Origin: a bacterium
Lineage (GTDB): Bacteria; Bacteroidota; Ignavibacteria; Kapaibacteriales; UBA2268
DNA: 8,886 nucleotides
Assembly (NCBI GenBank): GCA_024710535.1
Contig: JANJUO010000028.1
Location: 1 to 8,886, forward strand
Direction of reading: 5' to 3'
This document shows, in pieces, positions 5,028 through 8,886 of the stretch. Numbering within the stretch: the first letter of the stretch is position 1; each line of letters opens with the position of its first letter. The translations under genes were made by a program, and so were the position numbers. A model generated the notes under the pieces. The model worked only from the letters and a program-made list of their open reading frames with translations, had not been told where the DNA came from and ran no database searches.

Positions 5028-7031
5028 ATGGAACATCAAGTTGGTCAACAAAGTGGTTTGCCTGAGAATGCTTATCGAGAGCTCAAGCCAGGCGAAGAGT
5101 ACGTCCCTATTATTCCAGCTGGTACAGTTGTGCCGGAAATCACACCTTGGTCTGTTGGAATGGGTTTGCTGATGGCAATAATATTCTCGGCAGCAGCCGC
5201 TTATTCAGGTTTGAAAATTGGTCAAGTATTCGAAGCTGCAATTCCTATTTCAATTATTGCAGTTGGCGCCTCTGCCGCACTTAAAAAGAAGAATGCTTTG
5301 GCACAGAATGTTATTATTCAGTCAATTGGATCGAGTTCGGGAGTGATTGTTGCAGGAGCAATTTTCACAATACCAGCACTTTATATTTTACAAGCAAAAT
5401 ATCCTGAAATTCAGGCAGATTTCTTTCAGATTTTCTTTGCATCTTTATTAGGTGGCTTTCTTGGAATTTTATTTCTGATTCCATTCAGAAAATATTTTGT
5501 TAAAGATATGCACGGTAAGTTTCCGTTTCCGGAAGCCACTGCAACAACAGAAATTCTTGTTACCGGAGAAAAAGGTGGATCTCAAGCAAGTATTTTGGTA
5601 GTTAGCGGTCTCGTTGGCGGTATTTTTGAATTTTTATTTTCATCAATGAGATTATGGAGCGATACCATAACTTCAAGGATGATTCCAATCGGTGAAGTTC
5701 TTGCCGATAAATACAAAATGGTAATGAAAGTATCAATTAGCCCTCTTGTATTCAGTTTTGGATATTTAGTCGGTTTGAAATTCTCACTAATTATCACAGT
5801 TGGTTCATTATTATCATGGTTTGTTTTTGTACCGTTGATTCATAGTATCGCAGGAATTGCGGCAGGAGCAACAGGTGTAAATCCATTCGATGCAATGAGT
5901 GCCGAAGCAATCTTCCGCACTTATGTTCGCCCAATCGGTATTGGTGCTATCGCTATGGCAGGTATTATCGGTATTATTAGATCTTCATCTGTTATCGGCT
6001 CAGCATTCAAACTTGCCGTATCCGGAACAGGTGGCAAAAAAGCTGAAATGACCGAAACAGAACGCACACAACTCGATCTTAAAATGCCTGTTATTATGAT
6101 GGCTTCAATTCTTACAATTGGATTTATCTTTGTATTCTTATTGTTTGGAGTTCAAATTACAGCAACTCAAGCAGTAATTGCATTGATTACATTAGTAGTA
6201 ATAGCATTTTTGTTTACAACAGTTGCCGCTAATGCGATTGCAATTGTTGGAACAAATCCTGTTTCAGGTATGACTTTGATGACATTAATCGTTTCATCAT
6301 TTATCCTTGTTAGTGCCGGATTAAGCGGTCCAACAGGTATGATGAGTGCATTGATTATCGGTGGTATAGTTTGTACTGCTTTATCAATGGCAGGTGGCTT
6401 TATCACTGATTTGAAAGTGGGATATTGGATTGGCACAACTCCTGTTAAGCAACAAATGTGGAAATTCCTTGGAACATTTGTTTCTGCGGCAACAGTTGGT
6501 TTGGTTATTTATGTGCTTAGCGAAGCTTATGGTTTTGTTCAGACACCATTAACACCAGATCCATTAGTTGCACCGCAAGCAAATGCAATGGCGGCAGTAA
6601 TTGAGCCATTGATGCTTCCGGGAGCACAGATTCATTGGATGCTTTATATAGTTGGTGCAGTTATTGCATTACTCGTTTACTTCCTTGGAATTTCACCATT
6701 GGCATTTGCTCTTGGTATGTTTATTCCACTTGATTTGAATACTCCACTTGTGATTGGTGGTTTATTGAACCACTTTATTTCAAAGAGTTCAAAGAACGAA
6801 AAATTATCAACTGCACGTTTACAGCGTGGAACATTGATTTCATCCGGATTTATTGCGGGTGCCGCTTTATTCGGTGTGTTTGGTGCATTGCTTTTATTCT
6901 TTGGAGTGAAAACAGATCTTGGCTTGTGGGGCGAAGGAAGTTATGGTGGTCAATGGGTTGCATTATTTGCATTTGTAGCTATGATCGGCTATTTCGTTTG
7001 GGATTCTCTTAGAGCAAAAGAAGATGAATAA
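5028..7031 (+). CDS. OPT-family (oligopeptide) transporter
   Basis: This 667-residue, very hydrophobic inner-membrane protein has a length and pattern of roughly 14-16 membrane segments that fit prokaryotic OPT (oligopeptide transporter superfamily) members. These are proton-driven importers whose relatives take up short peptides or metal chelates. Family landmarks are the N-terminal NAYRELKPGEEYVPIIP; AAYSGLKIGQVFEAAIPISI (about 57-76); HGKFPFPEATATTEIL (about 163-178); VNPFDAMSAEAIFRTYVRP at about 284-302; GTNPVSGMT starting at 408; and DLKVGYWIGTTPVKQQ at about 461-476. GGAG at 5019-5022 supports the start. The gene appears to be transcribed alone, between the hairpin at 4902-4940 and the terminator at 7057-7090. 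No substrate-specific neighbour such as a peptidase or siderophore gene is present, so the cargo is unknown. Confidence 0.92.
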   Translation: MEHQVGQQSGLPENAYRELKPGEEYVPIIPAGTVVPEITPWSVGMGLLMAIIFSAAAAYSGLKIGQVFEAAIPISIIAVGASAALKKKNALAQNVIIQSIGSSSGVIVAGAIFTIPALYILQAKYPEIQADFFQIFFASLLGGFLGILFLIPFRKYFVKDMHGKFPFPEATATTEILVTGEKGGSQASILVVSGLVGGIFEFLFSSMRLWSDTITSRMIPIGEVLADKYKMVMKVSISPLVFSFGYLVGLKFSLIITVGSLLSWFVFVPLIHSIAGIAAGATGVNPFDAMSAEAIFRTYVRPIGIGAIAMAGIIGIIRSSSVIGSAFKLAVSGTGGKKAEMTETERTQLDLKMPVIMMASILTIGFIFVFLLFGVQITATQAVIALITLVVIAFLFTTVAANAIAIVGTNPVSGMTLMTLIVSSFILVSAGLSGPTGMMSALIIGGIVCTALSMAGGFITDLKVGYWIGTTPVKQQMWKFLGTFVSAATVGLVIYVLSEAYGFVQTPLTPDPLVAPQANAMAAVIEPLMLPGAQIHWMLYIVGAVIALLVYFLGISPLAFALGMFIPLDLNTPLVIGGLLNHFISKSSKNEKLSTARLQRGTLISSGFIAGAALFGVFGALLLFFGVKTDLGLWGEGSYGGQWVALFAFVAMIGYFVWDSLRAKEDE

Positions 7032-7056
7032 TTATTTTTTCGAATTTAATTAATTC

Positions 7057-7090
7057 AAAAAAGACCGGCTAATTAGTCGGTCTTTTTTTT
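7057..7090. terminator. Bidirectional intrinsic terminator between OPT and sirtuin genes
   Basis: AGACCGGCT (7062-7070) pairs with AGTCGGTCT (7075-7083), including one G-T pair, around a 4-nt loop. An A6 tract lies on the left and a T8 run on the right. It terminates the OPT gene rightward and the sirtuin gene leftward. Its right arm and T-run are also sirtuin codons. Confidence 0.88.
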
Positions 7091-7818
7091 AATTCTTCAA
7101 CAATGTATGGCAAAGTTTCTGCAGAAGTGTCACGAATAACATAATCCATTATATAAGAAATTGCTGTTACATTGGGGTTGATTTCTATCACTTTAGCTCC
7201 ATTTTTCTTAGCTATAATTGGCAAATTTGCCGCCGGATAAACTTCGGCAGAAGTGCCAATCGAAAAGAATACATCACACTTTTGAGCAACAAGTTCGCTT
7301 TGAGCAAGCACTTTATGAGGAAGGTTTTCACCAAACCACACCACAGAAGGACGAATCATACCGCCACAATCACATCGAGGAATTTCTTTACTTGATAAAT
7401 CAATTTCTTGTTTATATGGTTTTTTGCATTGGAAACAATGATTTTCAATAATATTTCCATGAAGTTCCAAAACATCATCCGAACCGGCAGTTTGATGTAA
7501 TCTATCCACATTTTGAGTAATTAAATTGAAATATGGAAACATTTTCTGCATTTCTGCAATAGCGTAATGTCCGGCATTTGGTTTGGTGCTATGAATAACG
7601 TTCCTGCGATATTGATACCAATCCCAAACACGTTCTGGATTTGACATAAATCCATCTATGCTTGCAAGCTCCATTGGATTGAATTTGCTCCATAATCCAT
7701 CGGGATCTCTAAATGTGGAAATACCACTTTCCGCAGAAACACCAGCTCCGGTCAAAATGCCAACCCAATTTGCTTTTGAAAGGATTTCAATCAAAGATTT
7801 TTCTATTGCCGTTGCCAT
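7069..7818 (-). CDS. cobB: NAD-dependent protein deacylase, sirtuin (CobB-like, class III)
   Basis: This 249-residue sirtuin removes acyl groups from lysines using NAD, in the cytoplasm. Visible motifs are GAGVSAESGISTFRD (24-38, NAD-binding Rossmann start), TQNVDRLH (101-108), catalytic His120 in LELHG, zinc-ribbon cysteines C128, C131, C149 and C151, and FSIGTSAEVYPAA (185-197). Tyr68 and Arg71 (WYQYRR) match the Tyr-x-x-Arg pair that lets SIRT5 and bacterial CobB accept succinyl- and malonyl-lysine. Desuccinylase/demalonylase activity beside deacetylation is therefore likely by family rule. GGAGA lies just before the start. The gene begins 35 bp after the carbonic anhydrase stop on the same strand, so co-transcription is likely. 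Its stop codon lies inside the terminator hairpin. Confidence 0.93.
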   Translation of the reverse strand: MATAIEKSLIEILSKANWVGILTGAGVSAESGISTFRDPDGLWSKFNPMELASIDGFMSNPERVWDWYQYRRNVIHSTKPNAGHYAIAEMQKMFPYFNLITQNVDRLHQTAGSDDVLELHGNIIENHCFQCKKPYKQEIDLSSKEIPRCDCGGMIRPSVVWFGENLPHKVLAQSELVAQKCDVFFSIGTSAEVYPAANLPIIAKKNGAKVIEINPNVTAISYIMDYVIRDTSAETLPYIVEELKKRPTN

Positions 7819-7853
7819 AAATTCTCCATTTTATTCAATCAATTAAATCAAAA

Positions 7854-8480
7854 TTACTCAATTAAATCAAAAGTTTTGTCTATGAAATTATAATTATAAA
7901 CTTTTCCGGTTCCAATATCATAATACCAACCCAAAATAGTCAATTCGCCTGATGCTTGTTTCTTTTTTATAAATGGATAAGTCATCAAATGATTTAGTTG
8001 TTCCACTATATTCGCTTTTTCAACAATGCTATAAATATCTTCTTCATTTCCAATTTCACTTTTTATTTCTTCTGCTCTAACTCTTGCCGTTTGAGCAAGT
8101 TCGAGCCATTTTTTTGTATTTGGAATTTGCTCAAGTTCTTCATCCTTCATAAATAATGCGCGACAGCCACCGCAATTTGTATGACCACAGATAATAATTG
8201 TTTGCACATTCAGCATTACAACAGCATATTCAATTGCGGATGTAGTTGCAAGATATTCTGAAGACAATCGGAAGTATGGAACAATATTGGCAACATTACG
8301 AATAACAAATAAATCACCTGGATTAGATTTGGTTATCATTACAGGCACAACTCGCGAATCCGAGCATCCAATAAATAGTGTATGTGGAAACTGCGAATCC
8401 TTCAATTTGTCGAAAAGGTCTTTATTATTTTCGAAATCTTTTGTGCTAAATTCTTTTACACCATCAAATAGAACTTTCAT
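7854..8480 (-). CDS. Beta-class carbonic anhydrase
   Basis: This 208-residue cytoplasmic zinc enzyme interconverts CO2 and bicarbonate. The metal and catalytic residues are all present: C39, D41 and R43 in GCSDSRVVP, and H100 and C103 in GHTNCGGC. FVIRNVANIVP (58-68) and TSAIEYAVVMLNV (80-92) are standard beta-CA segments, and ILGWYYDIGTGKVY near the C-terminus is the usual final strand pair. The length is normal for the family. AAGGGAA lies just upstream of the ATG. It is the middle gene of a leftward cluster (47-bp gap upstream, 35-bp gap downstream). Expected roles are supplying bicarbonate for carboxylases and buffering pH. Nothing in the neighbours ties it to a carbon-concentrating system. 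Confidence 0.95.
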   Translation of the reverse strand: MKVLFDGVKEFSTKDFENNKDLFDKLKDSQFPHTLFIGCSDSRVVPVMITKSNPGDLFVIRNVANIVPYFRLSSEYLATTSAIEYAVVMLNVQTIIICGHTNCGGCRALFMKDEELEQIPNTKKWLELAQTARVRAEEIKSEIGNEEDIYSIVEKANIVEQLNHLMTYPFIKKKQASGELTILGWYYDIGTGKVYNYNFIDKTFDLIE

Positions 8481-8527
8481 AATTCCCTTAAATTTATATT
8501 AACGAATTGTAAACTCTTATATTATAA

Positions 8528-8886
8528 TTACTTCGGATAAATCTCAAGACCGACATTTAGAAACTTGTTTCTAATTTCTTTAAAAAATGCTTTTTGCTCG
8601 AAAAATTGCCTTTTCATATCAATCAGCCATTGTTTATGCTCATAAGCAGAATTTTCCGATAGGAACAAATCCGAACTATCTTTTTGAATTTCAAAAAATA
8701 TTTTGTCATTTTCAAATCTGATTTTTCCGCTATTGCTACAAACTAAACATTTAATTGAATTATCCGATTGAAATGAAAATGAATTATTCCCACAAATAGG
8801 GCAATTTGGCTTGTTATCAACAATCTTTTCTCCAAAAAGCGCATAAGCAAGATTTGAAATTTTTTCACGATTTGCAGTATTGGAAA
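8528..8886 (-). CDS. C-terminal part of a zinc-ribbon protein, possibly a flavodoxin/NADPH-dependent FMN reductase-like oxidoreductase (5' end outside window)
   Basis: Minus-strand codons from 8884 to the TAA at 8528-8530 encode 118 residues with no start, so the gene enters from the right edge. The visible part begins ANREKISNLAYALFGEKI. It then has CPIC (residues 28-31) and CLVC (46-49), a four-cysteine zinc-ribbon or small rubredoxin-like knuckle. A charged helical tail containing EHKQWLIDMKRQFFEQK follows, ending at LEIYPK. From memory, this order (helix, CPxCG, CxxC, strand pair, then a helix with H-x-x-W) resembles the C-terminal extension of some flavodoxin-family oxidoreductases, but the flavin domain is not in the window. 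It sits 47 bp upstream of the carbonic anhydrase gene on the same strand, so it is probably the leading or an earlier gene of that operon. The reading frame is certain; the family is tentative. Confidence 0.6.
   Translation of the reverse strand, partial: SNTANREKISNLAYALFGEKIVDNKPNCPICGNNSFSFQSDNSIKCLVCSNSGKIRFENDKIFFEIQKDSSDLFLSENSAYEHKQWLIDMKRQFFEQKAFFKEIRNKFLNVGLEIYPK

Noticed and set aside
5582..6436. Minus-strand open frames within the OPT gene (5582-5797, 6167-6436)
   Set aside because: They are antisense shadows of a strongly recognisable transporter, with Ile/Thr/Pro-rich composition typical of reversed membrane-segment codons.

Overview
The window is AT-rich (about one third G+C by eye) and carries ordinary bacterial genes on both strands. 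AGGAG-type ribosome sites precede several genes. The Gram-negative-style lipoprotein, the exported cyclophilin, the OPT transporter type and the MazF/antitoxin type together suggest the FCB group (Bacteroidota / Ignavibacteriota / Kapabacteria-like). The phylum is inferred from gene style only; no marker gene is present.

Layout. (1) 1-1600 looks like an accessory or defence patch read leftward. The N-terminus of a type IIG (Eco57I-like) restriction-modification enzyme starts at 417 and runs off the left edge, with an apparent one-base frameshift at an A5 tract (350-354). To its right is a two-gene toxin-antitoxin operon (antitoxin 1287-1057, MazF/PemK-like toxin 1084-734). This operon lies between two copies of a ~195-bp direct repeat (495-689 and 1397-1591, constant offset 902 bp, about 94% identical by eye). 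One copy sits upstream of the R-M gene and the other upstream of the antitoxin. Both carry the same leftward promoter-like motif. (2) 1688-2689 encodes a lipoprotein with a Tyr/Trp-rich middle and an Asn/Ser-rich tail. It converges through a bidirectional terminator on a membrane-anchored LCP (LytR-CpsA-Psr) family protein (4091-2760). (3) 4281-4865 is a secreted cyclophilin-type peptidyl-prolyl isomerase, followed by an OPT-family transporter (5028-7031), each with its own hairpin terminator. (4) 7069-8886 is a leftward cluster with short gaps: the C-terminus of a zinc-ribbon protein (probably a flavodoxin-type oxidoreductase), a beta-carbonic anhydrase and a CobB-like sirtuin.

Most of the window (about 1.7-8.9 kb) looks like normal chromosomal housekeeping. 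The place to look for something new is the repeat-bounded toxin-antitoxin operon beside the broken restriction gene. The two gene-free stretches longer than 300 bp (418-733 and 1288-1687) are mostly occupied by the repeat copies. No tRNA, rRNA, CRISPR array, transposase or phage gene was recognised.
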